A stretch of DNA of 64,000 nucleotides, taken from positions 117,319 to 181,318 of the forward strand of contig NZ_JAHRHK010000007.1 in NCBI RefSeq assembly GCF_021246465.1, in the 5' to 3' direction. The position numbers and the translations under genes are program-made. The stretch comes from Nocardioides sp. R-C-SC26. Its GTDB lineage: Bacteria > Actinomycetota > Actinomycetes > Propionibacteriales > Nocardioidaceae. Shown here one piece after another: positions 1 through 8,270 of this stretch. Below the pieces are notes generated by a model. It did not search any database. It saw nothing but the letters and a program-made list of their open reading frames with translations, and was not told the origin of the DNA. The number at the start of each line of letters is the position of its first letter. Within the stretch, counting starts at the first letter, position 1.

Positions 1-598
1 CCGCGTTCGGCGCCATCGCGCCGAACGCCTGGGTGAGCAGTCCTCGGAACACGTACTCCTCGGCCGCGGCCTGGAACGGCGTGAAGATCACCAGCACCAG
101 CAGGAAGTCGAACGTGGTGCGCGTGAAGTCGTTGACGCCGCCGAACTCGTCGGCCGTCTGCAGCGGGAGGAACGCCGAGACGAAGATCGTCGCGAACAGC
201 GTGAGGACCGACACGCCGACGCAGACGCCGAACCACGCCCACCGCACCCGTCCGCGCACCGACATCAGCCACCGTGGGCTCTGAGCAGCCACGAGCCGGG
301 CGCCGAGCATCACGAACGGGATGGCAGCGCTGATCGCCACGAGCTGGAACAGCAACGAGCGTGGTCGGAAGTCATCGAGGTCGACCAAGGACGCCAGACC
401 GTCCAGGGGATCCTCGCCCACGATCACGAAGTAGACGAGGAACCCCAGGACGACGAGCACCTGGGCGGCCAGGAAGCCGCCGATCGCCACCACCGCGGCG
501 AGCAGCGACCACCACCCGCCGCGTCGAGTGGCGCGGTGGATGCGGTGATAGGCCCAGCCGTGCGTGCCCTCCGGGTCGCTCAGGGCGGCGGACCCCAC
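1..598 (-). CDS. CPBP family intramembrane metalloprotease (partial)
   Basis: Reading the minus strand from a GTG at 598 gives an open frame that leaves the window at base 1 (about 199 codons visible). It contains several hydrophobic segments, including one around residues 31-55, and near the visible end the motif AAAEEYVFRG. This matches the EExxxR signature of CPBP (CAAX protease/bacteriocin-processing, Abi) membrane proteases, where the two glutamates are catalytic. The start lies one base after the gltX stop (TGA at 602-600), so the two genes are probably cotranscribed. The C-terminal part with the other conserved His/Asn motifs is outside the window. Substrate unknown; in this family it usually is. 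Confidence 0.8.
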   Translation of the reverse strand, partial: MGSAALSDPEGTHGWAYHRIHRATRRGGWWSLLAAVVAIGGFLAAQVLVVLGFLVYFVIVGEDPLDGLASLVDLDDFRPRSLLFQLVAISAAIPFVMLGARLVAAQSPRWLMSVRGRVRWAWFGVCVGVSVLTLFATIFVSAFLPLQTADEFGGVNDFTRTTFDFLLVLVIFTPFQAAAEEYVFRGLLTQAFGAMAPNA

Positions 599-599
599 T

Positions 600-2093
600 T
601 CAGGCGTCGACACCGGCGAGCCTCGCGAGACTGCGCTCGCGGCCCAGCAGCTCCATCGACTCGAAGAGCGGCGGCGAGACGCGGCGTCCGCTGATCGCCA
701 CGCGCACCGGGCCGAAGGCAACCCGTGGCTTCAGGCCCCGCTCGGTGACCAGTGCGTGCTGCAAGGCGTCCTGGATCGCGGCCGTCGACCACTCGTCGAG
801 ACCGGCGAGCGCGTCGTGCGAGGCGCGGACGACGTCGCGGCCGGTCTCGTCGAGCAGCTTGGCGACGTCGGCCTCGTCCCGCGTGAAGTCGGCCTCGTCG
901 ACGAACAGGAAGTCGAGCATCGCGGGCGCCTCGCCGAGCTTGTTGATCCGTTCGGCGATCAACGGCATGGCGAGTTCCAGCAGCTGAGCGTCCGCGTCGG
1001 CGATCGGGTCGCTCACGACTCCGGCTCGCTGGAGGAAGGGCAGCACCCGGCGGGTGATCTCCTCGACCGAGAGGAGCCTCATGTGCGAGGCGTTGATGGC
1101 ATCGCACTTCTTCAGGTCGAAGCGCGCCGGATTCTGATTCACGTCGGCGATGTCGAAGGCCTCGACCATCTCCTCCATGCTGAAGATGTCGCGGTCGGCA
1201 GCGATGGCCCAGCCGAGGAGTGCCAGGTAGTTCAGCAGCCCCTCGGGCAGGTAGCCCTGGTCGCGATAGCCCAGCGCGTCGGCTTCGGGGTCGCGCTTGG
1301 ACAGCTTCTTGTTGCCCTCGCCCATCACGTACGGCAGGTGGCCGTACGCGGGCGTCGTCTCGGCGACACCGATCTCGCGGAGGGCGTCGAAGAGGGCGAT
1401 CTGACGCGGCGTCGAGGAGAGCAGGTCCTCACCCCGCAGGACGTGGGTGATGCGCATCGTCGCGTCGTCCACCGGCGCCGTGAGGGTGTAGAGCGGGTCA
1501 CCGTTGGCGCGGCAGAGCGCGAAGTCGGGCACGAACCGGGTCTCGAAGGTGACGTCGCCGCGCACGAGATCGTTCCAGGTGATGGAGCCCTCGGGCATCT
1601 TGAACCGGACGACGCTCGTGCGTCCCTCTGCCTCGAAGGCCGCGCGCTGCACGTCGTCGAGCGTGCGACAGAAGCCGTCGTAGCCCATCACCTTCGAGCC
1701 GGAGGCCTTGCGGCGCGCGTCGACCTCCTCGTTGGTGCAGAAGCACGGATACGTCGACGACGTCGCGGCGAGCTTGGCCAGGACGTCGCGATACAGCTCG
1801 CCCCTCTCCGACTGGCGGTAGGGACCGTAGGGTCCGCCGACCTCGACGCCCTCGTCCCAGTCCAGGCCGAGCCAGCGGAAGAGCTCGAGGATGCCGCGAT
1901 AGGACTCCTCGGTGTTGCGGGCGGCGTCGGTGTCCTCGATGCGGAAGACGAACGTGCCACCGTGACGCCGCGCGAACGCCCAGTTGAACAGCGCCGTCCG
2001 CACCAGGCCGACGTGCGGGCTACCGGTCGGGCTGGGCGCCATCCGCACGCGGATGTCAGAGCCGGCGTGACCGGGGGCGGTAGGCGTGCTCAT
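600..2093 (-). CDS. gltX: Glutamyl-tRNA synthetase
   Basis: A 497-residue class I aminoacyl-tRNA synthetase that charges tRNA-Glu (and tRNA-Gln where the amidotransferase pathway is used). The HIGH-type signature is PTGSPHVGL at residues 22-30 and the KMSKS-type loop is KLSKR at 263-267. The Rossmann fold and the stem-contact region [12 protein letters not shown] lie between them. Length is typical for bacterial GluRS. The ATG start at 2093 overlaps the stop of the upstream FAH-family gene by four bases (ATGA), indicating translational coupling. Confidence 0.96.
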   Translation of the reverse strand: MSTPTAPGHAGSDIRVRMAPSPTGSPHVGLVRTALFNWAFARRHGGTFVFRIEDTDAARNTEESYRGILELFRWLGLDWDEGVEVGGPYGPYRQSERGELYRDVLAKLAATSSTYPCFCTNEEVDARRKASGSKVMGYDGFCRTLDDVQRAAFEAEGRTSVVRFKMPEGSITWNDLVRGDVTFETRFVPDFALCRANGDPLYTLTAPVDDATMRITHVLRGEDLLSSTPRQIALFDALREIGVAETTPAYGHLPYVMGEGNKKLSKRDPEADALGYRDQGYLPEGLLNYLALLGWAIAADRDIFSMEEMVEAFDIADVNQNPARFDLKKCDAINASHMRLLSVEEITRRVLPFLQRAGVVSDPIADADAQLLELAMPLIAERINKLGEAPAMLDFLFVDEADFTRDEADVAKLLDETGRDVVRASHDALAGLDEWSTAAIQDALQHALVTERGLKPRVAFGPVRVAISGRRVSPPLFESMELLGRERSLARLAGVDA

Positions 2094-2899
2094 CGAGTCG
2101 CGATCCTGTTCGTGAGGGAACCGATGCCGGCGACGAAGACCTCGATCTCGTCACCGACCTGCATGGGACCGACACCCTCGGGGGTGCCGGTGAGGATGAC
2201 GTCGCCGGGCAGCAGCGTCATCACGCTGGAGACGTGCGCCACCAGCGTCGGGATGTCGAAGATCATGTCGGCCGTGCTGCCGTCCTGGACGACGTCGCCG
2301 TTGAGGAAGGTCTGCACCCGCACGCCGTCGATGAAGTTCTGGGGATCCAGATCGGTCTCGATCCACGGCCCGAGCGGGCAGAAGGAGTCGAAGCCCTTGG
2401 CCCGAGTGAACTGGACGTCGCCGCGCTGCAGGTCGCGCGCGGTGACGTCGTTGGCCACGGTGTAGCCGAAGATGACGTCGGTCGCCTGCTCCGGCGGCAC
2501 GTCGCGACAGATCCGGCCGATGACGACGGCGAGCTCGCCCTCGTAGTGCAGATCCTGGGTCTGGCGCGGGTAGAAGACCGGATCGTTCGGGCCGACCACG
2601 CTGGTGTTCGGCTTGAGGAACATCAGCGGCTCGGGCGGGACGTCCTGTCCGAGCTCGGCGGCGTGCGCGGCGTAGTTGCGCCCGATGCCGACGACCTTGC
2701 TGCGCGGCAGCACCGGTGCGAGGAGCCGCACGTCGGGGAGCCGGTACTCGGTGTCGAGCACCTTCATGCCCACGTACAACGGATCACCGGCGAGTGCCAC
2801 GATCACGGCATCCTCGCTCAGTTGACCGTGCTCGTCCAGATCGCCGGTGACCACGCCGAACTGGGGCTCTTCACCGGTGGTGAATCTCGCGATGCGCAC
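2090..2899 (-). CDS. Fumarylacetoacetate hydrolase (FAH) family protein
   Basis: 269 residues. The N-terminal half is variable; the catalytic FAH domain starts near [15 protein letters not shown] and contains the metal-binding stretches [10 protein letters not shown] and [14 protein letters not shown] and the C-terminal [13 protein letters not shown]. These are typical of FAH-fold hydrolases, decarboxylases and isomerases (ureidoglycolate lyase, HHDD isomerase, acylpyruvase). The exact substrate cannot be read from the sequence. FAH genes next to gltX are common in actinobacteria, so the linkage gives no functional clue. Translationally coupled to gltX by an ATGA overlap. Confidence 0.9.
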   Translation of the reverse strand: MRIARFTTGEEPQFGVVTGDLDEHGQLSEDAVIVALAGDPLYVGMKVLDTEYRLPDVRLLAPVLPRSKVVGIGRNYAAHAAELGQDVPPEPLMFLKPNTSVVGPNDPVFYPRQTQDLHYEGELAVVIGRICRDVPPEQATDVIFGYTVANDVTARDLQRGDVQFTRAKGFDSFCPLGPWIETDLDPQNFIDGVRVQTFLNGDVVQDGSTADMIFDIPTLVAHVSSVMTLLPGDVILTGTPEGVGPMQVGDEIEVFVAGIGSLTNRIATR

Positions 2900-2935
2900 T
2901 GCTCGACCCTATCGAGAACTGCCTACGCTGGGCCC

Positions 2936-3304
2936 ATGGCGTCCTTCGACGACAAGCCGGTGGTGTTCTTCGCCGATGCCGATTCCTGGGATGCGTTCCT
3001 GGCTGCATCTCCCCCGTCCAACGGCGTCCGACTGCGGCAGCGCAAGAAGTCGTCTGCGGCCCCGGGGCTGACCTACGAGGAGGCGCTCCTGGTGGCGCTG
3101 TGCCACGGGTGGATCGACGGGATGATGCGATCCGAGGACGCCGACTACGTGCAGCAGTCCTTCACTCCGCGACGTCGCCGCAGCCCGTGGTCGGCGACGA
3201 ACAAGGCGCGGGTCGCGACACTGATCGAGACAGGCCGGATGCGGCCGGCCGGCCAGGCCGAGATCGATCGAGCGAAGGCGGATGGCCGGTGGGATGCCGA
3301 CTGA
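2936..3304 (+). CDS. YdeI/OmpD-associated family protein
   Basis: 122 residues, ATG at 2936, divergent from the FAH gene with only 36 bp between. The block YEEALLVALCHGWIDGMM, followed by QSFTPRRRRSPWSATNKARV and AGQAEIDRAKADGRWD, is the family hallmark of YdeI-like proteins. Longer members are 190-200 residues, so this is a short form lacking a C-terminal extension, with no sign of frameshift. Biochemical role unknown. Confidence 0.8.
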   Translation: MASFDDKPVVFFADADSWDAFLAASPPSNGVRLRQRKKSSAAPGLTYEEALLVALCHGWIDGMMRSEDADYVQQSFTPRRRRSPWSATNKARVATLIETGRMRPAGQAEIDRAKADGRWDAD

Positions 3305-3319
3305 GGAGCCGGTGTCGGC

Positions 3320-4213
3320 TCAGCCGGCAACCGCCGGTTCGACCGCGGCAGCCCGCTCGGCGCGCTCTCGCGACCAGGCTCGGCGCGCGATCTGCGCGAC
3401 GAGGCTCAGCCAGAGGAGGATGAGTGCGGCGTCGAGCCAGCCCGGCAGGTCGGTGATCGAGCCGATGACGGCGACCGCGTTCACCAGGATCACCAGGCCT
3501 CCGACCATCGCACCCATGGGGGCGTGCGGGAGCCGTCCGGCGAGTCGAGCGGCGATCGGAGCGACGATCACGCCGCCGACCATCAGGCCGATCACGGGCA
3601 TCCACGGGATGTCCTGGTGCGCTGCGCCGGTCACGAATCCGGTGGAGACAGAGACGGCGACGGCGAACTCGGCGGCGTTGGTCGTGCCGACGACGTAGCG
3701 AGGCTCGTGCTTGGTGACCGTCATCAGGCTCGGCGTCACGACGGGACCCCAGCCGCCGCCGCCGGTCGCGTCCACGAAGCCGCCGAGGAGGCCGATCGGC
3801 GAGAGCCACCGGGCGGTGTGACCGTTCTTCGGCGTCGGGATGATCCGCACACCGAAGCCGAAGCGCGCCAGGATCACCACGCCGAAGAAGATCAGCAGGC
3901 CGGCCATCGAGCCCTTGGCCGCCTCCAGGCTGATGGAGGTGAGGACCACCGCGCCCAGGAAGCCGCCGACCATGCCGGGGAGCGCGACGCGCACCAGGAT
4001 CTTGGGGTCGACGTTGCCGGCGCGCCAGTGCGACAGGCCTGAGATCAGCGTCGTCGGCAGCTTCGCGGCATGCGTCGCGGCACTCGCGGTGGCCGGCGCG
4101 ACGCCGAGCGCGAGCAGGACAGTCGCCGAGGTGACGCCGAAGCCCATGCCCAGCGTGCCGTCGACGAACTGCGCGAGCCCGCCGGCGAGGGCGAAGGCGG
4201 CGACGAGCCACAT
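3320..4213 (-). CDS. TauE/SafE family sulfite/anion exporter
   Basis: 297 residues with about eight hydrophobic segments. It begins MWLVAAFALAGGLAQFVDG, followed by GMGFGVTSATVLLALG, the characteristic TauE/SafE opening in which a duplicated four-helix unit forms the membrane pathway. LLGGFVDATGGGGWGPVVTP is the second conserved glycine-rich block. Members export sulfite, sulfoacetate or other organosulfur anions; the substrate here is unassigned. Transcribed alone and convergent with the YdeI-like gene. An AT-rich region with a 9-bp direct repeat lies just upstream and is a candidate operator. Confidence 0.88.
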   Translation of the reverse strand: MWLVAAFALAGGLAQFVDGTLGMGFGVTSATVLLALGVAPATASAATHAAKLPTTLISGLSHWRAGNVDPKILVRVALPGMVGGFLGAVVLTSISLEAAKGSMAGLLIFFGVVILARFGFGVRIIPTPKNGHTARWLSPIGLLGGFVDATGGGGWGPVVTPSLMTVTKHEPRYVVGTTNAAEFAVAVSVSTGFVTGAAHQDIPWMPVIGLMVGGVIVAPIAARLAGRLPHAPMGAMVGGLVILVNAVAVIGSITDLPGWLDAALILLWLSLVAQIARRAWSRERAERAAAVEPAVAG

Positions 4214-4256
4214 GGTGAGTACCTCCAGTGAGACAGCAACTCCGATAAAGTCTACC

Positions 4257-4288
4257 TATCACCTACTATAACCTGAAATTATCACCTA
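4257..4288 (-). promoter_or_regulatory. Candidate promoter/operator of the TauE/SafE gene
   Basis: TATCACCTA occurs twice (4257-4265 and 4280-4288), 23 bp apart, or about two helical turns. The copies flank the minus-strand hexamer TATAGT (4265-4270), a fair -10 element. The stretch is strikingly AT-rich for this genome. Direct repeats around a promoter suggest a repressor site; the regulator is unknown. Confidence 0.4.
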
Positions 4289-4346
4289 GCGCGTCCTACT
4301 CGAGCCGCCGGCATGGCGCGCAGGCGGCGACTCCTACGCTGAGCAG

Positions 4347-5222
4347 GTGCATGGCGAGGTGGAACGTGACGTGTGGACGCGGCGCGCCGCCCTGCACGTC
4401 GCGCGGCTCGAGCCGTATGTGGCTCCGCACCTTCGACGTCGCGACGAGGGCATCAAGCACCCGGTGCACGACTTCCTCTTCACCTACTACTCGTTCCGGC
4501 CGGCACAGCTGCTGCGGTGGCACCCCGGTTTCGGCGTCCGGTTGATCGACGCTCCGGAGTACGACGACTCGCGCGGGTATCAGGGCGGAACCGTCGCCGC
4601 TGCCTACGTCGCGCAGCAGCGCCCGCTGATCGAGTCGCTCCATCGGGTGCTCACGGCGACCGCCGGTCGCACCGCCAACTTCGGCTGCTTCGGCCTCCAC
4701 GAGTGGGCGATGGTGCACCGCGCCGACGAGACCCGGCACCCGGTCCCGCTTCGGCTCGGCGCCGCCGGCACCGACGCGGTGGTCGAGCAGCACCGGATCG
4801 CCTGCTCGCACTTCGACGCCTACCGGTTCTTCACGCCGTCCGCGCGCCCGTTCAACACGCTCAATCCGGGCCGCGACGACCGCGCCGAGTTCGAGCAGCC
4901 CGCCTGCCTCCACGCGGGCATGGACCTCTACAAGATGGCGTTCCGGCTCTCACCGCTCATCGACTCCGACCTGGTCGCCGACTGCTTCGAGCTCGCCTGG
5001 GACATCCGCATCCTCGACATGCGCGCAGCGCCCTACGACATGACGGGATGGACGCTGGATCCGACCGGCGAACCATGGACGCCGGTGCCGATCGAGACCG
5101 CCGACGGCAAGGCCGAGTACGTCGAGGCGCAGCGAGGGTTCGCGGCGCGCGGGGAGCCGCTCCGCCGGCGCCTCATCCGGTCCTGCGAGGCGCTACTCGA
5201 CCTGCCCGTCGCGGCATCGTGA
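4347..5222 (+). CDS. Conserved actinobacterial protein (often labelled 3-methyladenine DNA glycosylase)
   Basis: 291 residues from a GTG at 4347. It has a conserved block KHPVHDFLFTYYSFRPAQLL followed by RWHPGFGV, then NFGCFGLHEWAMVHR, HRIACSHFDAYRFFTP and HAGMDLYKMAFRLSP. These are features of a soluble family widespread in actinobacteria. Database entries commonly call it 3-methyladenine DNA glycosylase, but I see no helix-hairpin-helix or AAG/Tag motif to support that name. The many conserved His, Asp and Glu residues suggest a metal-binding or hydrolytic protein. Monocistronic, convergent with metQ. Confidence 0.7.
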   Translation: MHGEVERDVWTRRAALHVARLEPYVAPHLRRRDEGIKHPVHDFLFTYYSFRPAQLLRWHPGFGVRLIDAPEYDDSRGYQGGTVAAAYVAQQRPLIESLHRVLTATAGRTANFGCFGLHEWAMVHRADETRHPVPLRLGAAGTDAVVEQHRIACSHFDAYRFFTPSARPFNTLNPGRDDRAEFEQPACLHAGMDLYKMAFRLSPLIDSDLVADCFELAWDIRILDMRAAPYDMTGWTLDPTGEPWTPVPIETADGKAEYVEAQRGFAARGEPLRRRLIRSCEALLDLPVAAS

Positions 5223-5267
5223 GGGCGACGAGACCGCACCGCCCCTGGTTCCTCGTTCGACTCACGG

Positions 5268-5307
5268 GGTTTCGAGACACTCGCTGCGCTCGCTCCTCGA
5301 CCACCGG
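5268..5307. repeat. Dispersed intergenic repeat (complete copy)
   Basis: A 40-bp element beginning GGTTTCGAGACACTCGCTGC and ending GCTCGCTCCTCGACCACCGG lies in the 174-bp convergent gap between the 4347-5222 gene and metQ. Its CCACCGG end pairs with CCGGTGG at 5334-5340, giving a stem. Shorter pieces of the same family (CTCCTCGACCACCGG, CTCGACAGGCTCG) recur inside genes at 38.3, 43.3, 45.7 and 48.1 kb. The remainder of the gap is GC-rich and holds no gene. Confidence 0.6.
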
Positions 5308-5396
5308 CGACGACGGCGCTCGCTGCTCGCCCCCCGGTGGCGCCGAGCCGGCGGCCGACCGGGTGCGCGGCCGCCCGCCGGGGCGGGTGAGCAGGG

Positions 5397-6335
5397 TCAG
5401 TTCGCCGAGACCGGCGCCAGCTGTCCCTGCAGGTTCGGGTCGTCGTTGGTCTCCAGGTACTCCTGCACGCGCGGGTCGAAGAAGATCTCCTTCAGCTTCT
5501 CCATCTGCGGGTCGTCGACGTAGTCGGTGCCGATGACGAGCTGGCCGGCGAACTCGAGGGGCGCCGGTGCCGAGTAGATGCGGTACTCCTCGGGCGTCCC
5601 GGCGTCCACGAACGACATGTTGTAGTCGATGACGGCGTCCACCGACTCGACCGTGCGGGGACCGGCTCCGTACTCCATGTACTCGAACGTGTAGCCGCCG
5701 ATGTTGTCGGCGATGTCGTTCTCCGTGGCGGCCCACGGGTCGACGCCGTCCTTGAAGGTCAGCTTCCCGGCACGCTCGAGGATCCACAGTGCCTGGGCGG
5801 TGTTGGCCGGGTCGTTGAGGAGCGCGATCGTCGCACCCTTCGGCAGCGCGTCGATGGAGTCGTACTTCGTGGAGTACATCGAGTACGACCACTGGAAGAC
5901 CGGCCCGAGCGCCGTCAGCTTCATGCCGGTGGAGTCGATCACCTGCTCGAGCCAGTGCTTGTGCTGGTAGATGTTCGCGATGTACTCGCCGTCAGCGGTG
6001 GCCTGGTCGAGCTGGTTGCCGTCCTCGATGCCGACGGGCTCGATCTCGACGCCGTGCTCGGGCGCGATCTCGGTGTCGAGGAACTCCAAGAACGCCTGCT
6101 CGCTGGCCGAGCTCGCCTGGAAGGCGATCTCGAACGTGTCGGAGAAGTGACTTCCCTCCACCGCCTTCTCCGAGCCGCCCCCGGCACTCACGCACCAGAC
6201 GACGACGCCCGCGAGCACCAGCGCGAGGCCGATCACGAGGGGCACCCACCACGAGCGGCCCGAGCCGCCGAGAGCGATGTCCGCGTGCCGATCGTCGGAT
6301 CCTGCCGAGCTGGGGGGCTGCTGGGTGGTGGTCAT
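5397..6335 (-). CDS. metQ: Methionine ABC transporter substrate-binding protein (MetQ/NlpA family)
   Basis: 312 residues. Residues about 30-52 form a single membrane segment ending VVVWCVSAGGG, which may act as an atypical lipobox or a plain membrane anchor. The mature part has the NlpA/MetQ pattern: FLEFLDTEIAPEHGVEIEPV, HKHWLEQVIDSTG, PKGATIALLNDPANTAQALW and a C-terminal DPRVQEYLETNDDPN. It should deliver methionine (or a related amino acid) to MetI-MetN. It is the third gene of the metN-metI-metQ unit, 81 bp downstream of metI. Confidence 0.88.
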   Translation of the reverse strand: MTTTQQPPSSAGSDDRHADIALGGSGRSWWVPLVIGLALVLAGVVVWCVSAGGGSEKAVEGSHFSDTFEIAFQASSASEQAFLEFLDTEIAPEHGVEIEPVGIEDGNQLDQATADGEYIANIYQHKHWLEQVIDSTGMKLTALGPVFQWSYSMYSTKYDSIDALPKGATIALLNDPANTAQALWILERAGKLTFKDGVDPWAATENDIADNIGGYTFEYMEYGAGPRTVESVDAVIDYNMSFVDAGTPEEYRIYSAPAPLEFAGQLVIGTDYVDDPQMEKLKEIFFDPRVQEYLETNDDPNLQGQLAPVSAN

Positions 6336-6416
6336 GAGGGTTCCTTCCGGTTGGTCCCGAGACGAGGGGGTGGCGCGATGCGCGCCGGGCGGGCGGACGT
6401 GGGAGACCCGCGTGCG

Positions 6417-7088
6417 TCAGTGCGTGACGGCGCGGACGGCGCGATCGCCGGTGAACTGGATGGCCTGGACGAGGACGACCAGCAGCACGATGCAGGCGAT
6501 CATGATGTTGTCGTCGAAGCGTCGGTAGCCGTAGTTGACGGCCAGGTAGCCGACGCCGCCCGAGCCGATCGCCCCGGCGATCGCGGAGTACTCGATCATC
6601 GCGATCACGTTGAGCGTCAGCCCGGCGAGCAGGCCCGGCAGGGCCTCGCGCAACTGGATGCCGACGACGATCTGGCGCGTGCTCGCTCCTCCGGCCAACC
6701 CGACGTCGAGCAGCTCGCGAGGTACCTCGCGGACGGCGTTCTCGGTCAGCCGGGCGAAGAAGGCCACGCCGGCGATGGACATCGGGATGATGGCGGCCTT
6801 GAAGCCGATCGTGGTGCCGAACACCAGCTTGGTCACCGGGATCACGGCGGCCATCAACACCAAGAACGGGAGCGAGCGCCCCAGGTTGGCCACCCAGCTC
6901 ACCGAGACGTGCACGAGACGGTGCGGCGTCAGCCCCAGGGGCGAGGTGTTGTGGATCAGCAGGCCGAGCGGGCCGCCCAACGCGACGACGATCGCCATCA
7001 CGACGCCGACCATGCGAGCGGTCTCACCGACGACGGGCAGCATCAGATCCGGGACGTCGGGCCACGGCGTGGCCAGGAGCGCCGTCAC
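6417..7088 (-). CDS. metI: Methionine ABC transporter permease
   Basis: 223 residues from a GTG at 7088 that overlaps the metN stop (GTGA). Five hydrophobic segments, with LGRSLPFLVLMAAVIPVTKL and the EAA-type coupling loop ELLDVGLAGGASTRQIVVG in the positions typical of MetI. ALPGLLAGLTLNVIAMIEYS and GSGGVGYLAVNYGYRRFD are further family blocks. The usual length is about 217 residues. It forms the membrane channel of the MetNIQ importer. Confidence 0.93.
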   Translation of the reverse strand: MTALLATPWPDVPDLMLPVVGETARMVGVVMAIVVALGGPLGLLIHNTSPLGLTPHRLVHVSVSWVANLGRSLPFLVLMAAVIPVTKLVFGTTIGFKAAIIPMSIAGVAFFARLTENAVREVPRELLDVGLAGGASTRQIVVGIQLREALPGLLAGLTLNVIAMIEYSAIAGAIGSGGVGYLAVNYGYRRFDDNIMIACIVLLVVLVQAIQFTGDRAVRAVTH

Positions 7089-8107
7089 GCCGCCGGCTCC
7101 GCACGACGCCCGGGCACACCGACGAACCCGACGACTGGCGCCGGGGCAGGCGCGGCGCGCAGGCCGAGGTTGGTGAAGACCTCCGCGACCCGGATGTCGT
7201 CGAGATGGGGCGGCAACGCGATCGCGAGCCTGCCGACCGTGGTCGACGACGCGTCCTCGACCGAGGCTGCGAGCAGCGCGATGTCGACGCCGAGCGCCGA
7301 CGACGCCAGCGAGAGCCACAGCGGCGAGACGTGCGGGCTGTCGTAGCGCACCGTCCACACCCGGAGGCCGTCGACGGTCCCCGCGGAGGGCAGCGGCAGG
7401 AGGGCGCGCGAGAGCGCGGAGTCCGACCGCAGCACGACGTCGGCGACCGCACCCTGCTCGACGATGCGGCCCTGGTCCAGGTGCGCGACGTGGTCGGCGA
7501 TGCTCCGCACGACGTCCATCTCGTGCGTGATCACCACGATGGTGACGCCGAGGTCGTCTCGCAACTCGGTGAGGAGACCCAGGATGGCGCGGGTGGCATC
7601 GGGGTCCAGGCCCGAGGTCGCCTCGTCCGAGAGCAGGACGGCGGGCTGCAGCGCGAGACTGCGGGCGATGCCGATCCGCTGCCGCTGACCACCTGAGAGC
7701 TGGGCGGGGTAGTGGTTCGCCCGATGCAGCATGTCGACGCGGTCGAGCAGCTCACCCACCCGCGCACGGATCTCTGCGTCGCCGACCCCGGCATTCCGCA
7801 TCGGCAGGGCGATGTTCTGGGCCGCGGTCAGCCGTCGCAGCAGGTTCGCGGACTGGAAGACGGTGCCGATCTGCCGTCGAGCCCGCTGGAGCTCGCGACC
7901 CGAGAGCCCGGCCAGATCGCGGCCGCCGACCCGGATGCTGCCGCTCGTGGGCCGCTCGAGCAGGTTGATGCAGCGGGCCAGCGTGCTCTTGCCGGCTCCG
8001 CTGGGCCCCACGACGGCGGCGATGCGCGCGTCGTCGACGCGCAGGTCGATCCCCTCGAGCACGGTGGCGGCGCCGTACGCCTTGGTCAGGCCGGCGATCT
8101 CGATCAT
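7085..8107 (-). CDS. metN: Methionine ABC transporter ATP-binding protein
   Basis: 340 residues. Walker A GPSGAGKST, ABC signature LSGGQRQRIGIARS and Walker B region LLSDEATSGLD are intact. The roughly 100 residues after the nucleotide-binding domain correspond to the NIL domain, which in MetN binds methionine for trans-inhibition. First gene of metN-metI-metQ and divergent from the desferrioxamine operon, separated by 163 bp that contain an iron box and a separate inverted repeat. Confidence 0.93.
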   Translation of the reverse strand: MIEIAGLTKAYGAATVLEGIDLRVDDARIAAVVGPSGAGKSTLARCINLLERPTSGSIRVGGRDLAGLSGRELQRARRQIGTVFQSANLLRRLTAAQNIALPMRNAGVGDAEIRARVGELLDRVDMLHRANHYPAQLSGGQRQRIGIARSLALQPAVLLSDEATSGLDPDATRAILGLLTELRDDLGVTIVVITHEMDVVRSIADHVAHLDQGRIVEQGAVADVVLRSDSALSRALLPLPSAGTVDGLRVWTVRYDSPHVSPLWLSLASSALGVDIALLAASVEDASSTTVGRLAIALPPHLDDIRVAEVFTNLGLRAAPAPAPVVGFVGVPGRRAEPAA

Positions 8108-8159
8108 CGGATGTCGTCTCTCCTCGTCGATGTAACTCGACTGACTTTATTGACTATCG

Positions 8160-8198
8160 CCGATCGCCCGTGCGGCCTGCGCCACATTCGGCGATCGG
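8160..8198. promoter_or_regulatory. Inverted repeat in the metN/desA divergent region
   Basis: CCGATCGCC (8160-8168) and GGCGATCGG (8190-8198) are perfect 9-bp inverted arms with a 21-nt loop. A third related word, GCCGATC, begins at 8203. It lies between the divergent metN and desA starts and is separate from the iron box nearer desA. It may be an operator for metN, but I do not recognise the regulator and see no S-box-like (SAM) leader. Confidence 0.35.
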
Positions 8199-8235
8199 AC
8201 TTGCCGATCACCCCCTTCGGCGTAGATCTTGGATG

Positions 8236-8252
8236 TAGGTAAGCCTTACCTA
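8236..8252 (+). promoter_or_regulatory. IdeR/DmdR (DtxR-family) iron box of the des operon
   Basis: TAGGTAAGCCTTACCTA is a 17-bp palindrome with only the central base unpaired and matches the DtxR/IdeR consensus (TTAGGTTAGGCTAACCTAA type). It ends 18 bp before the desA GTG, with the Shine-Dalgarno GGAGG (8259-8263) in between, so holo-repressor would cover the transcription start. Expected effect: repression when iron is plentiful. Confidence 0.85.
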
Positions 8253-8270
8253 TCTTTTGGAGGAATCTCG

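Noticed and set aside
564..2465. Long plus-strand open frame opposite gltX and the FAH gene
   Set aside because: Antisense shadow of a clear glutamyl-tRNA synthetase.
4347..5222. Annotation as 3-methyladenine DNA glycosylase
   Set aside because: The name is common for this family, but no glycosylase motif can be seen, so it is kept as a conserved protein of unknown role.
8108..8270. SAM riboswitch upstream of metN
   Set aside because: No SAM-I, SAM-II or SAM-IV core pattern is visible; the only structures are the DNA palindromes described.
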